This document shows, piece after piece, positions 1-8,646 of a DNA stretch of 64,000 nucleotides. The DNA comes from Paenibacillus_D tarimensis_A. GTDB taxonomy: Bacteria > Bacillota > Bacilli > Paenibacillales > Paenibacillaceae. How positions within the stretch are numbered: position 1 is the stretch's first letter; every line of letters starts with the position of its first letter. The notes below the pieces were generated by a model. The model was not told the origin of the DNA and ran no database searches. It saw nothing but the letters and a program-made list of their open reading frames with translations. The stretch lies in contig CP166298.1 of assembly GCA_041281825.1 (NCBI GenBank), positions 5,580,001-5,644,000 on the forward strand, written 5' to 3'. Both the position numbers and the translations under genes were made by a program.

Positions 1-818
1 AGGTAGCCGCTGCTTATTACGAGATGCTGGATAAGTACACCCGACTGGTTGATGGTACGCTGCATATCGAATGCCCAAATGAGATCGCTGCCGATTGCTT
101 TGAATACTTTTATGATGAACTGATTGAGACCGTCAGCTTTCGGAATGAATATTTACCAAACATATCTGAGGAAACAAAGCGGGCGTTTCGCAGGGATTTT
201 GGGATGCAAATCAAGAGTTGTCCCTATTGCGACCTCAAGTATATTCCGTTTCACGGTGATACGAGCATCGACCATTTTTTGACGAAAACGAAGGTTCAGT
301 TATTGGCCATTCATTCTGAAAATTTGGTTACCTCTTGCACTGCTTGCAACGATCGGCTCAAAAACCAGCAGTTGATTTTGCCGATGGTGCATCCATTTCT
401 GTATCAGGCGGCTGACAAGATTAATATTCGATTTCAGCTTACACTTCCACCATACGAAATCAATCTTGTGGTGACAGAGACCGATACCTTTGAGAAAACG
501 AGACTGACCAATTATTTCGCCCTTTTTGATTTGCAAGCCCAATATAAAGAACGAACGGACAAAATGCTTGGTGAGAGACAAGATATCCGGCGAGAAGTCG
601 TCCACTCTTACAAAAGTGCCGCGCTGCCCAAGCCGGTTTTGCGCCATCGGGTTTCGGACATGCTTGATTCTGTGCTGGCTTCCCGGCGCGAACGGTGGCG
701 CAAATTAAAAGGACGGCAGGAGTTTGTAAAGTTGTATTTGGACTACTATGCTTATTTGCAGACGCCTAATATTAGATCCCGCTTGTTGCAATATATTATT
801 AGCGAGCTTGAAAATTAG
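1..818 (+). CDS. HNH endonuclease family protein, 5' truncated by window edge
   Basis: The reading frame is open to the left edge, so the real start lies outside; the first internal ATG is at 24. Counting from that ATG (264 aa), the protein carries an HNH/zinc-type nuclease signature: C66-x2-C69 (CPYC), an Asp-His pair D83-H84, N100, and C105-x2-C108-N109 (CTACN). This is the usual order Cys pair, DH, N, Cys pair + N of metal-dependent HNH nucleases that cut DNA or RNA. The C-terminal half is basic and unrecognised. Nucleases of this kind pair with an upstream SMC/AAA ATPase in Septu-like (PtuA-PtuB) defence operons. Such a partner would lie to the left of the window, so that assignment is inference. 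Decayed sequence, an IS110 remnant and a Tn7-like element follow downstream, which marks an accessory region. Confidence 0.72.
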   Translation, partial: VAAAYYEMLDKYTRLVDGTLHIECPNEIAADCFEYFYDELIETVSFRNEYLPNISEETKRAFRRDFGMQIKSCPYCDLKYIPFHGDTSIDHFLTKTKVQLLAIHSENLVTSCTACNDRLKNQQLILPMVHPFLYQAADKINIRFQLTLPPYEINLVVTETDTFEKTRLTNYFALFDLQAQYKERTDKMLGERQDIRREVVHSYKSAALPKPVLRHRVSDMLDSVLASRRERWRKLKGRQEFVKLYLDYYAYLQTPNIRSRLLQYIISELEN

Positions 819-960
819 CGTTGAAGTCCCCCAGAATGAACGAGAAGACATAACGGTCGTCCTCATCCGTCACAACGTCGCCGAGCGATGTCTCGTAGGC
901 GATGGTATATTACCCTTGCGCGAAGGCCCAAGCCTGGCTGATGAAGGTTTGACTAATCAA
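799..960 (-). pseudogene. Unrecognised coding remnant overlapping the HNH 3' end, antisense
   Basis: The minus strand from about 960 to the stop at 799-801 reads as protein-like sequence (…YETSLGDVVTDEDDRYVF…) interrupted by one in-frame TAA, with no plausible start. The composition looks like real coding sequence rather than a shadow, and it converges on the end of the HNH gene. I do not recognise the family. It could equally be chance. Confidence 0.25.
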
Positions 961-1083
961 ATGACCTATCAATTTAATGTAAGATGGGTAAAATTATTTC
1001 AGGAGCTTGTGAAGGATGCTAGAACTGAAACAAGGGGATTTTGGGGAGTATTCCTAAAGGAACAAATGGGAGCATTGTAATAG

Positions 1084-1381
1084 AGAATTTGGATTACATT
1101 GGCGAAGTGGTTTCGATTAAGAAGATACGGTAGCAGTGAATATGACTGGATGGAAACTTGTAAGTGTCAGAGGGAACCAATTTTTTCATTTCCCTGATGG
1201 ATATGTTTTGATGCCTGGAGCAACTGTGTTGGTGACGAGTGGTGTAGATGCAACAGAAGAAACGGGAAAGTTAAAATGGACAATTGCCAACGTTCATGAT
1301 AATGATGAGGAATGCCCTTACATTCCATCGTCATACTTATCCAAGGTGTGGAGACCGATTGCGTTTAGCGGACGGGTCTAA
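1084..1381 (+). pseudogene. Lamin-tail-domain (LTD) protein remnant
   Basis: Two consecutive reading frames together give the start and body of an LTD-type beta-sandwich. The first frame (about 1088-1128) has the strand-like DYIGEVVSIK. A stop or frame change follows, then NMTGWKLVSV, a hydrophobic strand with GATVLVTSG, and LKWTIANVHDNDEE from 1136 to 1381. The order 'GWKLVS…F.FP.G..L.PGA.V.VTSG…LKWT…N..N.D' is the LTD pattern seen in secreted bacterial proteins and in C-terminal extensions of competence/metallo-hydrolase proteins. Only the domain is left, with a deletion or frameshift near 1128-1136, no host protein and a GTG-only start, so I call it a remnant. Confidence 0.55.
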
Positions 1382-1537
1382 GCCCTTTTTGGGCAGTAAC
1401 TCGGTTCTCCGTGCTTTCTTTGTCATAATCCCGCGAACGAGTCAATATACGTGACGGGTCAATACCTTAAGCTGCTTGTGAAACGAGATAGCTGGCTTTT
1501 TCGGGAGAGAATGTTTCTTATCGATGTACCATTCCGA

Positions 1538-2745
1538 TCAGAATTCGTGCCACTTACCCACAAGTTTGAAGACAGACTGTTGCTTTTTCATGTGCTTTAC
1601 TTGAACATTGTGCTGATGTAATTCTTGAAAGATCGGATTAATTCCGATGAGTTGAATGGTCGCTATGTATAGATATTTCCTTAGGCTGGAATCTCCTCGT
1701 TTGGAGATAATGATCTGTCCTTTCCTTTTCACCGATGTACTTTCTGCGAGATTCAGACCGGCTTGCGCAGTAACTGACGCCCATGTTCATACTGTCTAAG
1801 GTCACCTGCACCTGCTAAGATGGCTGCGACGAAAATCGTACCAAGGCCCTTAATGGAACGGAGCTGAACGGCCATAGGGATCTCCTCTAGCAATGCGTGA
1901 AGTTGCTTTTCGATGTCTGCTAACATACCCGTAATTCGCTCGAACTCTGCGATTAAACGTTCACAATCTTGCATTGCTTCGGTTAAAGCTGTAATGTCTC
2001 CTACACTCCGCTTAGCATATGCAATGAGCTCAGCAGCCTTTTGTGTGCCTGTAGAACCGCCTGCCCGCTGCATATGTCTTCTCCATATCACAATGATCTC
2101 AGGTATAGACCGTCCTGCAAGATCCTGAGGCGTAGGTAACTCCTTCAGTGTGGCCATCGAGGCGTTTGCAGGTCCAATACTTAAAAATCGAACTGTACTC
2201 CGGAAAGCGGATATCCAGCCACCGAATGATGCTATTTTGTAACCGAACACTATTTGTAACCCAAAATTCTCGATCGCTCATCAAGGTTCGCAACCGCTGA
2301 AACACGTGAGTCTGTTTCGTATGTTCATAGTAGTAGCCTCGGCTTACTACATCTGCAATGAAAAGTGCATCTTTTCTTCGATTGGCAATTGTCACGGTTT
2401 TCTTTATTGCGCTTGGTCGTCGCTGGATTGACTAACACGACTTGCATCCTTTAGGAGTAAGCCAGTTGGCCAAGTTCCACCAATAATGCCCTGTCGGCTC
2501 ATACCAATGATTACGCTGCTTAAACGGTGCTTTTGCTGGATGGCTTCCATCCAACGTTGAAGCTTTTCAAAGCCCCCAATGGTGTTGCTAAACGATAGAT
2601 GCCGATTCGTCAGCAAAATTCCACGATAATTCGTTACCTGTGCTACATGTGTTTCCTTGGCCATGTCGATCCCTACAACAAGATGCGAGGTTGTAATTCG
2701 TTCGATCCGTTGATTTTGTGCTTCTGATTGTTTAATCTTTATGAT
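1538..2745 (-). mobile_element. IS110-family insertion sequence, transposase broken by frameshifts
   Basis: Read from 2745 downward, the minus strand gives an IS110/IS1111-type transposase spread over several frames. The RuvC-like DEDD start (LVVGIDMAKETH, near 2680-2660) comes first. Next is the conserved EPTGHYWWNL block, reached only by correcting a one-base loss near 2500 (the uncorrected frame reads GMSRQGIIGG). The central region spans 2395-2099. The C-terminal Transposase_20 region (SIKGLGTIFVAAILAGAGDLRQY) lies about 1870-1800, and the end KRGDSSLRKYLYIATIQL at about 1700-1650. At least three frameshifts make it inactive. The family inserts without canonical terminal repeats, so the element ends are not visible. 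It lies just outside the Tn7-like left end. Confidence 0.85.
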
Positions 2746-2747
2746 AA

Positions 2748-2808
2748 AGCGCCTCCTTGATGGTGTTGGGTAATTAACCCTTGGACAAACCCATCATACC
2801 GAGGCGCT
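2748..2808 (-). ncRNA. Strong hairpin in the IS110 upstream non-coding end (candidate bridge-RNA region)
   Basis: Immediately upstream of the transposase reading frame is a nested inverted repeat: an outer 8-bp stem (AGCGCCTC at 2748-2755 with GAGGCGCT at 2801-2808), a middle TGATGG/CCATCA stem and an inner GGGT/ACCC stem around AATT. IS110-family elements encode a structured bridge RNA in a non-coding end. This hairpin sits in the right place, but the guide loops cannot be assigned from sequence alone and a transcription attenuator is equally possible. Confidence 0.4.
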
Positions 2809-2869
2809 CCTTTTTTGACAAAGGCCATTTCTTAGCCTTAACAGGAATGGTTTAGCTTAATGAAGCATC

Positions 2870-3076
2870 GTTAGTCTATTACTTTATTTACCGAGTCTAA
2901 CACTTTATTTTTCAGTCTAGAACTTTATTTCCTTCTGACAAGACTCTCAGGTGTAAAAAATCTCTGGAACCAATTTTGTTGAGTTTATTGGGTTTGCCGC
3001 GGCACGTGATAAACCCGAAAAATAAAAAGTCTGGAACCATTAGAAATTACCATGAAAAGAAAGTTGGAAACAATTT
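2870..3076 (+). repeat. Left-end repeat array, TnsB-site-like
   Basis: Three outer repeats of the form AGTCTannACTTTATTT start at 2873, 2894 and 2914 (spacing 21 and 20 bp). Three inner, more divergent copies contain TCTGGAACCA or a close variant (about 2959-2977, 3027-3043, 3060-3076). All point the same way and resemble the right-end sites read inward, AGTSTGGAACC. The first copy overlaps the terminal GTTAGTCT. No gene lies in this stretch. Confidence 0.7.
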
Positions 3077-3124
3077 TGCATAACTTATAAATACAAGTTT
3101 CTTGTTTATCTTGAGTCCTGGTTG

Positions 3125-5065
3125 CTATTTAACTAAAAAACCTGTATCTGACATGCGCTCCATAAAGAGATCTCTAAAGTGACTTATCTTTCCCTCAAGT
3201 ACATAAATATTTAATTTTTCCATAGCTCTTGAACAACCAACATAAAACAATTTATATGCAGGAATTATTCCATCCAACTTGTTTAGTGCAGATAAACATT
3301 TTTTGTAATTCGAAACATTCTGCTTATTTACGAAGGTTTCATATTCTTCTGCAAGTATGCACTCATATAAATGTTGATTACTTTTAAGCGTATCTATACT
3401 GTCATTTAGAAAACTTGTTAATCGAACCAATTGTCCTTCAAACAACTCTTTATTAATATTTGAAACTGATAAATAATGGCCAAGTGCATTACTATACTCG
3501 TGCTTTAAAACTGCTAATTCATTTTGAATTCTTTTAATAGTAATATAGTTAAATGCTTTTCTAGACCAAAGCTCTAAAAAAGTGTACATTTGTATGTTGG
3601 GATTAGCTCCGTCCGATATTTTTAGTTGAATAGCATTATGACCTTCACCTTTTACTGCATGTTGAGTTGAGATAGATTGCCTCTTACATTCAACGTAACA
3701 ATTTTTAAATTGAGTATACTCAATTGAATGTATCTTCTCCTTAAATTTCTCATTTTCATAGATAATCCTCATTACTTCATCTACATGAATCTCATTAATA
3801 ATCTTAGTTTCACGCAAAAACGTTAACAACTCTATTAGGCTTATATCCTGCTTTAATGTAGTGCTAAGCTCCTGCAATTGTTCATATAACTTTACTTTAT
3901 CTGGATGCTTTTTTACTCTCAACATCTCACCATTTGCATGTTTGAATTCAGTGAGTTTCTTTATTAGTTCACCGAACTTATGCTGGTCAAAAAGTTCGAC
4001 CAAATCCGTTATAAAGATTAAAATGATCATCAGTTCATCTGGATTGTCCATTGTCATATCAGTCAATATTTGTTTAGCACTATACTTATCGAATATTTTA
4101 TACTTTTCACTAAATGCCCTAAACAAATCTCCAGAACCAATATAATCAAACATATCACTATTGTACAATACTAGTTGCAAAGCACCATCTATAACCTCTA
4201 TATTGTTTATATCCTTAACAATATGTATCGCAGGTAGTTCTCCCCCTGTTTGCATCGGGACTTGTTTATACTTGGGGTCAAAATACAAATTGTTTAGAAC
4301 AGTTACAATATTTTCCTTCGATCGCCAGTTTTTATTCAAACTAGTATCTTTGTAAAAATTATTGTCTAGTGTAGTCTGAAATTCTTCTCCCCTATCACTA
4401 TATATTTGTTGCATTTCATCTCCCATTAATACCAATTTTGTTGCAGTCCCCAATGTAGCATTAAAGAACAATATAAGAATTTCAGATTTGGTATCTTGAT
4501 ATTCATCAATAAAAATATGAGAGTATTTATGTGATAGTATCATATTTATTTTAGAATATTTTTGGAATACCTCTTTACTAAAGTATAATAAATCATCATG
4601 TGATAAGCCTCCATATAAATAGGAAGAAAATTGAGCTTCATTATAGTATAGCTCACATAAATTATTTGCAATTATACTAAAATCGATTGTGACCTCACTA
4701 CTAATCTCCATTCGACTCCTATACTTTTCTATACGATCAGAGTCTTTTGCTTCTACACTATTGCAAATCCGAATAATTTTCTCTTTAAATAGTTCACAAT
4801 ATAGGTCTATGATTTCCTTCTTTTTGAAAAAAGGAAGCATAATATTCGAAATAAAAGAGTGGATAGTACTAATATCTACACGATCATCTTCAATTTTTTT
4901 AGCCAGTTGTTCAGTCGCTCTATTTGTAAAGGTTATACATAGTATTCTTTTATCTGTAGTTCCAAGCAATTGTTTTATGCTTTTAGAAATAGCGGTTGTT
5001 TTTCCGCTACCTGCAGGGGCATTAACAAGCGTGAATGGGTTCTCGAAGCTTATTCCTGAAGCCAC
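3125..5065 (-). CDS. UvrD/Rep-like superfamily-1 helicase, Gabija GajB-type
   Basis: This 646-aa protein starts at GTG 5065, preceded by GGAGGG six bases away, and overlaps the end of the upstream nuclease gene by 16 nt, so the two are translationally coupled. SF1A helicase motifs appear in order: Walker A APAGSGKTT (16-24), motif Ia ITFTNRATEQL, STIHSF, motif II IDEYQD (about 186-191), motif III MGDEMQQIYS, motif IV NKNWRS (about 244-249), and the C-terminal FYVGCSRAMEKL (motif VI). GajB is the helicase partner of the OLD nuclease GajA in the anti-phage Gabija system. At 646 aa it is longer than the roughly 500 aa of well-known GajB, so this may be a divergent subtype. Its low GC suggests acquisition. 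It is the last gene of the minus-strand operon inside the Tn7-like element. Confidence 0.82.
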   Translation of the reverse strand: MASGISFENPFTLVNAPAGSGKTTAISKSIKQLLGTTDKRILCITFTNRATEQLAKKIEDDRVDISTIHSFISNIMLPFFKKKEIIDLYCELFKEKIIRICNSVEAKDSDRIEKYRSRMEISSEVTIDFSIIANNLCELYYNEAQFSSYLYGGLSHDDLLYFSKEVFQKYSKINMILSHKYSHIFIDEYQDTKSEILILFFNATLGTATKLVLMGDEMQQIYSDRGEEFQTTLDNNFYKDTSLNKNWRSKENIVTVLNNLYFDPKYKQVPMQTGGELPAIHIVKDINNIEVIDGALQLVLYNSDMFDYIGSGDLFRAFSEKYKIFDKYSAKQILTDMTMDNPDELMIILIFITDLVELFDQHKFGELIKKLTEFKHANGEMLRVKKHPDKVKLYEQLQELSTTLKQDISLIELLTFLRETKIINEIHVDEVMRIIYENEKFKEKIHSIEYTQFKNCYVECKRQSISTQHAVKGEGHNAIQLKISDGANPNIQMYTFLELWSRKAFNYITIKRIQNELAVLKHEYSNALGHYLSVSNINKELFEGQLVRLTSFLNDSIDTLKSNQHLYECILAEEYETFVNKQNVSNYKKCLSALNKLDGIIPAYKLFYVGCSRAMEKLNIYVLEGKISHFRDLFMERMSDTGFLVK

Positions 5066-7155
5066 TTTAATCCCTCCAGTATATAAGTTGGCACTGACTC
5101 TTCTATCTGATTATGTTCGATCATAGAATAAATAAAATCCGTTTTCCGACTCAACTTGTCGACGCGATCTCTAATTGATGTTTCTACCTTTTTTGAAGGA
5201 AGCATTTGTAGATTGTATTGATCTATATAACTCTGAAATTCTTGTCTCGAAACTTTATTAAAAACAGTTTTAATTTTTAGTAACTTTCGTAAAATAGCAT
5301 CTTCTAAAGTACGTGCATATCCGTCCGTATAAGTTTGGAACTTTAAACATACAAATTGATTTTCACTATAGTTACCTTTATTTCTTATTTGCGATTTGAA
5401 AATATCTTTAATTTTTGTCTTTTTGGTGATTTTCTCTATCGTTTTGTTTGTAGTATCTCTTTTAACAACCTCTTTTATTAATTCATAAACTTCTTTTTCT
5501 ATATCTTCGGAATCATACTTATAATCTATATCACTTAATATTAATGTTTTAATTTGCAAAAAATTAATCAGCTTCAGATAATTATATGCATAAGCTCCGC
5601 CGACTTGAATATACGATATATATTGAGAGGAAAGAACCTTAAATCTCTCGTCACTAACAATTATGTATTTTAGTAATAATCTCTCCGCATCACCTTCAAA
5701 CAAAATTAATTTATCAGCAAAAATCATTTCAATCATATTAAATTGAAAGAATTTATTATAGAAAGCAATTTCACCCGAGTCTAATCCCGTAATAAAAGAT
5801 CTTAAATCAAAAATTTTTGATTCAATATGATTTTTGGGTCTAAGAACTCGAATACTCGATAACCTAATGGATTTGGCCATTTCACTGGAATGGGTAGTAA
5901 TAAACATCTGAAATGGTATTAGATCTTTTTCAGATACAATTTGATCACTAACTGCAACTGCAACTTCTTTTTCAGCTTCTTCTGAGGTACTCATTTCATG
6001 GATAACAGCTATCTTACTTACTTCTTGTATTTCATTAGCTATATATTCATTTGATGTTGTAATGCGGTTTAAAAACTTTATGAATATATTCTCCATTTGT
6101 GGGTGTAAGTGAGCTTCGGGTTCTTCAAAAACCAAAAGATTAACTTTTTCTCTATTTAATTTCTCTTTAAATATTTTTGCTTCAAGTAATAGGTAAATAA
6201 GATTACTATATCCAAGCCCTTGCTTTTGCTCCTTTATCCTTCCTCCCCCATCTTGTTCAAAATAAATTTTTGTGAATTCTAACAAGACCTTTTCAATTTC
6301 ATGATTCTCTAATTTAAAATCAATCCCCAATCTCCCCGTATTGCCACCATTTGTTTGAGAAAATTCATCTAAAGTCTGTCTGATAGTGTCTACTGTTATC
6401 TTGTCGATCTTAGTAGATAAAGATTTGTCTACTAACAATCGATTAATATCCATGATTAATTCTGTGAGTCCTTCTTTCCACTGTTCATCATTCTTAACAG
6501 TCCTAAGTAATTGTTTACTAAGGAAATTTTGTTTTTCATCAGAGGTATCTGATAATTTCCTTAATGCATAGACACAATGATAGTTAAATAATCTATAGAA
6601 GTTATCTTTGTTATTAATTATGACTTTATCATTGCCATGCTCATCACAGTAATATATGTTAGACTCTAATGATGAAAATAACTCTAAAATGCTTTGATCT
6701 CTTTTTATACAATTTATTATTTCTATTTCCTTTGGTTTTTTATATGTAAATTCGATAAGGAAATAGTAACTTTTTTTATTAATATCTATATCAGACAAAT
6801 AACCCGAGAATAATGTCAAAGTATCATCTTCATCATAGCTTATAGTAATTAATACAGTAATCTCATTTAAATCCTTACTAATCGTGGATAATTTTTCGAT
6901 TATTTCTTCTTCTGTTGTAGACGTATTACTCACAATACTTTCAAGCAATACTTCGTCTTCTTTTCGCGCATTATAGTTCATATCATCTATATTCATGGTT
7001 TTTCCCTGTGTAAGAATATTAGACAATAGCTCTACTACTGATGTTTTACCTGCATTGTTTGAACCAGCTACTACTGTTAAATTTTTGTCAAAGTATATAT
7101 CTTCCTGCCGAAACTTCCTATAGTTTTTTATTTCTACCTTTTCAATTTTGATCAT
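5050..7155 (-). CDS. OLD-family ATPase/TOPRIM nuclease, Gabija GajA-type
   Basis: This 701-aa protein starts at ATG 7155 behind GAGGAG. The ABC/SMC-like ATPase domain has Walker A GSNNAGKTS (31-39), a signature-like QGLGYSNL (about 312-319), Walker B LLVFEEPEAHLHP (340-352) and an H-loop TTHSSE (about 420-425). It is followed by a TOPRIM domain with the catalytic EGDAE (about 488-492) and the acidic SDIDYKYD (about 541-548). This ATPase-TOPRIM order defines OLD nucleases. With a UvrD-like helicase directly downstream it forms the Gabija pair, in which nucleotide-controlled DNA nicking blocks phage. It is longer than the roughly 580-aa reference GajA, with extra sequence between the ATPase signature and Walker B and after the TOPRIM core. 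All named catalytic residues are present, so it should be functional. Confidence 0.85.
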   Translation of the reverse strand: MIKIEKVEIKNYRKFRQEDIYFDKNLTVVAGSNNAGKTSVVELLSNILTQGKTMNIDDMNYNARKEDEVLLESIVSNTSTTEEEIIEKLSTISKDLNEITVLITISYDEDDTLTLFSGYLSDIDINKKSYYFLIEFTYKKPKEIEIINCIKRDQSILELFSSLESNIYYCDEHGNDKVIINNKDNFYRLFNYHCVYALRKLSDTSDEKQNFLSKQLLRTVKNDEQWKEGLTELIMDINRLLVDKSLSTKIDKITVDTIRQTLDEFSQTNGGNTGRLGIDFKLENHEIEKVLLEFTKIYFEQDGGGRIKEQKQGLGYSNLIYLLLEAKIFKEKLNREKVNLLVFEEPEAHLHPQMENIFIKFLNRITTSNEYIANEIQEVSKIAVIHEMSTSEEAEKEVAVAVSDQIVSEKDLIPFQMFITTHSSEMAKSIRLSSIRVLRPKNHIESKIFDLRSFITGLDSGEIAFYNKFFQFNMIEMIFADKLILFEGDAERLLLKYIIVSDERFKVLSSQYISYIQVGGAYAYNYLKLINFLQIKTLILSDIDYKYDSEDIEKEVYELIKEVVKRDTTNKTIEKITKKTKIKDIFKSQIRNKGNYSENQFVCLKFQTYTDGYARTLEDAILRKLLKIKTVFNKVSRQEFQSYIDQYNLQMLPSKKVETSIRDRVDKLSRKTDFIYSMIEHNQIEESVPTYILEGLKWLQE

Positions 7156-7336
7156 ATAATCATCTCCTCATTCAAGATACTCAAGCTCATGCCTATATTG
7201 ATTTAGATCTTATTGCAACTATAACCTTATGTACAACGGACTATATGTTAACTGTAAAAATTCGACACCGAATAAGAAAGTCCTACTTCATACCCAAGAT
7301 TTTCCCAAGACAGGACCATAGCAGCATATTGAAAAA

Positions 7337-7374
7337 GATGAGTAGCGACCGTGTTAATACACGCGCTACTCATC
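7337..7374 (-). terminator. Rho-independent terminator between the tnsD remnant and the Gabija operon
   Basis: An 11-bp perfect stem (GATGAGTAGCG at 7337-7347 with CGCTACTCATC at 7364-7374) is followed on the minus strand by a T run (A run at 7332-7336). The rest of the 7,156-7,476 gap holds no gene. TTGTAC and TAAGAT hexamers about 18 bp apart near 7210-7240 could promote the operon, but weakly. Confidence 0.7.
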
Positions 7375-7476
7375 CTTTCGTTCTATAAGTAAATCATTCA
7401 ACTGTGTGGTTAGCTTCTCATCTAACTCTCCTGCACTTTTCCTGTACATAGGACTAAACTTTTTTATATTATCCAA

Positions 7477-8269
7477 TTAGGATATTTTCTTATTATATTT
7501 CTTCATCTGACTAATGATTACGGGGAGATGCCGGAGCAAGTATTCATCATCTGTTTCAACTCTACTATTGAGAAATTCTACGGTCTTGGGAAGTTTATCT
7601 GTTGCGTTCTCTATATGTTCCTTAATACGCTTCGGAACATGAGCTAGAATCGTATATTTTTTTATCTGTTCAGGAGGATTTCTTCTATACACTTCATCTG
7701 CTGCCGCGGCTAAATCTTTACTGTATTGAATGTCAAGTTTCTCCAAGTCCATTCGAACTCGATTTTTTCTACTTTGCGGTAGAACTTCTTCCATCCACTC
7801 CCTATCTTCCTTTAACATCTTATGGTACAAGTGACTGTTCTTTCTTGCTAATTCTGTCCTTGTAATACCAGGATCATTCTCTAAAATTTCAATAATTCTC
7901 GCGCGATTATCCTCAAGATAACTGGTCGTTTCCGATGCAGCTGCAACTTCGTCATTAATATTTATTGAGTTCCACAAAATGTTGATGGATTGAAGGATTC
8001 TTTTATCTGACCTTGGTTCTCTCATTCTGATTAATGCTATTTTTATTTGTCCGGGAGAAGAGTTCATTTTTTTCGCTATTTGAGTATTGCTTAATCCTCT
8101 TGAATGCAAATCAATCCAAAAGCGAATGCCATATATGCCCCATTTTCAGGACAGCATAAGGCTTTTCCTTTCCCTGGAGCCTCCATCTTTTCGCATAACT
8201 GAACCCACACATATAGTTTGCATATTTTTTTTCAATAAGATCTACATCTAACATTTGCTTAAGTGATTA
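7477..8269 (-). pseudogene. tnsD: TnsD/TniQ-family target-selector remnant (C-terminal part)
   Basis: The long frame ending at 7477 has the features of a TnsD C-terminal region: a helix-turn-helix-like SNTQIAKKMNSSPGQIK, then SRKNRVRMDLEKLD and a terminal R-x2-LP-rich helical region (DKLPKTVEFLNS). Above about 8110 a different frame continues the same protein (YMCGFSYAKRW…, KMGHIW), which resembles the zinc-finger/GHxW segment before the HTH in TnsD. A frameshift near 8110-8145 separates them, and the N-terminal TniQ domain is absent. TnsD proteins recognise the 3' end of glmS and direct insertion beside it, which fits the position of this element exactly. The gene can no longer make a full-length protein. 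Confidence 0.68.
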
Positions 8270-8290
8270 GGCTATTCTCCACCTGATTAA

Positions 8291-8498
8291 TTACTCTGCC
8301 ATCTCCTTGAGATCGTCCTCGCTTGCCATATCTCCGAATAAAAGCCAGGTGGCATTAACGTTAAATTCCTTGATAATTGCCAAAGTTATCTCGCTCTAAT
8401 TCACTCAGAGTTCCTTGAGACACACCTACCCGGATTGAAAATTCCGTTTGGTTCATCTGGTTTTTCTTTCTAACTTCTCGAATTCGCTCCCCGAGCAT
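8291..8498 (-). pseudogene. XRE-family HTH regulator, frameshifted
   Basis: From ATG 8498 the frame reads a Cro/CI-type HTH (MLGERIREVRKKNQMNQTEF, then RVGVSQGTLSELERD). It then loses frame. A second frame continues with LAIIKEFNVNATWLLFGD and ends at the TAA at 8291-8293. The second half is the usual 'I.k.f.vs..WLl.G' tail of small XRE repressors. About eight to ten residues and the frame have been lost between the halves, so it is inactive. It sits at the glmS-proximal end of the Tn7-like element and may once have controlled transposition or cargo. Confidence 0.72.
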
Positions 8499-8526
8499 CG
8501 GCTACAATCCCTTCTGAATAAAAATA

Positions 8527-8556
8527 TCCCGATGACCTAATAAAGCATCATCGGGA
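8527..8556 (-). terminator. Terminator just inside the element's glmS-proximal end
   Basis: A 9-bp perfect stem (TCCCGATGA at 8527-8535, TCATCGGGA at 8548-8556) is followed on the minus strand by a T-rich tract. It would stop glmS read-through from entering the element. Confidence 0.65.
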
Positions 8557-8566
8557 CTGTTCTAGC

Positions 8567-8646
8567 GGTTCCACACTTCTGTCATTGGTTCCAGACTTTT
8601 TTTACTGGTTCCACACTTTTTTATCACCGAACAAACAAAGACTAAC
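8567..8646 (-). repeat. Right-end repeat array, TnsB-site-like
   Basis: Three copies of GGTTCCASACTT start at 8567, 8587 and 8607, exactly 20 bp apart. A fourth diverged copy overlaps the terminal AGACTAAC at 8639-8646. Read inward they match the left-end sites. Closely packed right-end sites are typical of Tn7-like elements. Confidence 0.72.

Larger units (their letters stand above)
2870..8646. mobile_element. Tn7-like element at attTn7 carrying a Gabija-type defence operon
   Basis: The right end lies 15 bp beyond the glmS stop codon (8662-8664), the standard attTn7 side. The termini are 8-bp perfect inverted repeats, GTTAGTCT (2870-2877) and AGACTAAC (8639-8646). The flanking pentamers gCATC (2865-2869) and aCATC (8647-8651) match at four of five bases, as expected of an aged 5-bp target duplication. 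Both ends carry arrays of roughly 20-bp-spaced repeats like TnsB sites. Inside are a TnsD C-terminal remnant, an XRE remnant and the intact two-gene cargo. No tnsA, tnsB or tnsC is visible, so the element should need helper functions in trans. The body is markedly AT-richer than the glmS side. Confidence 0.75.

Noticed and set aside
748..1080. 110-codon plus-strand frame after the HNH gene
   Set aside because: No ribosome site and no recognisable family; it starts inside the HNH gene, and the opposite strand looks more protein-like.
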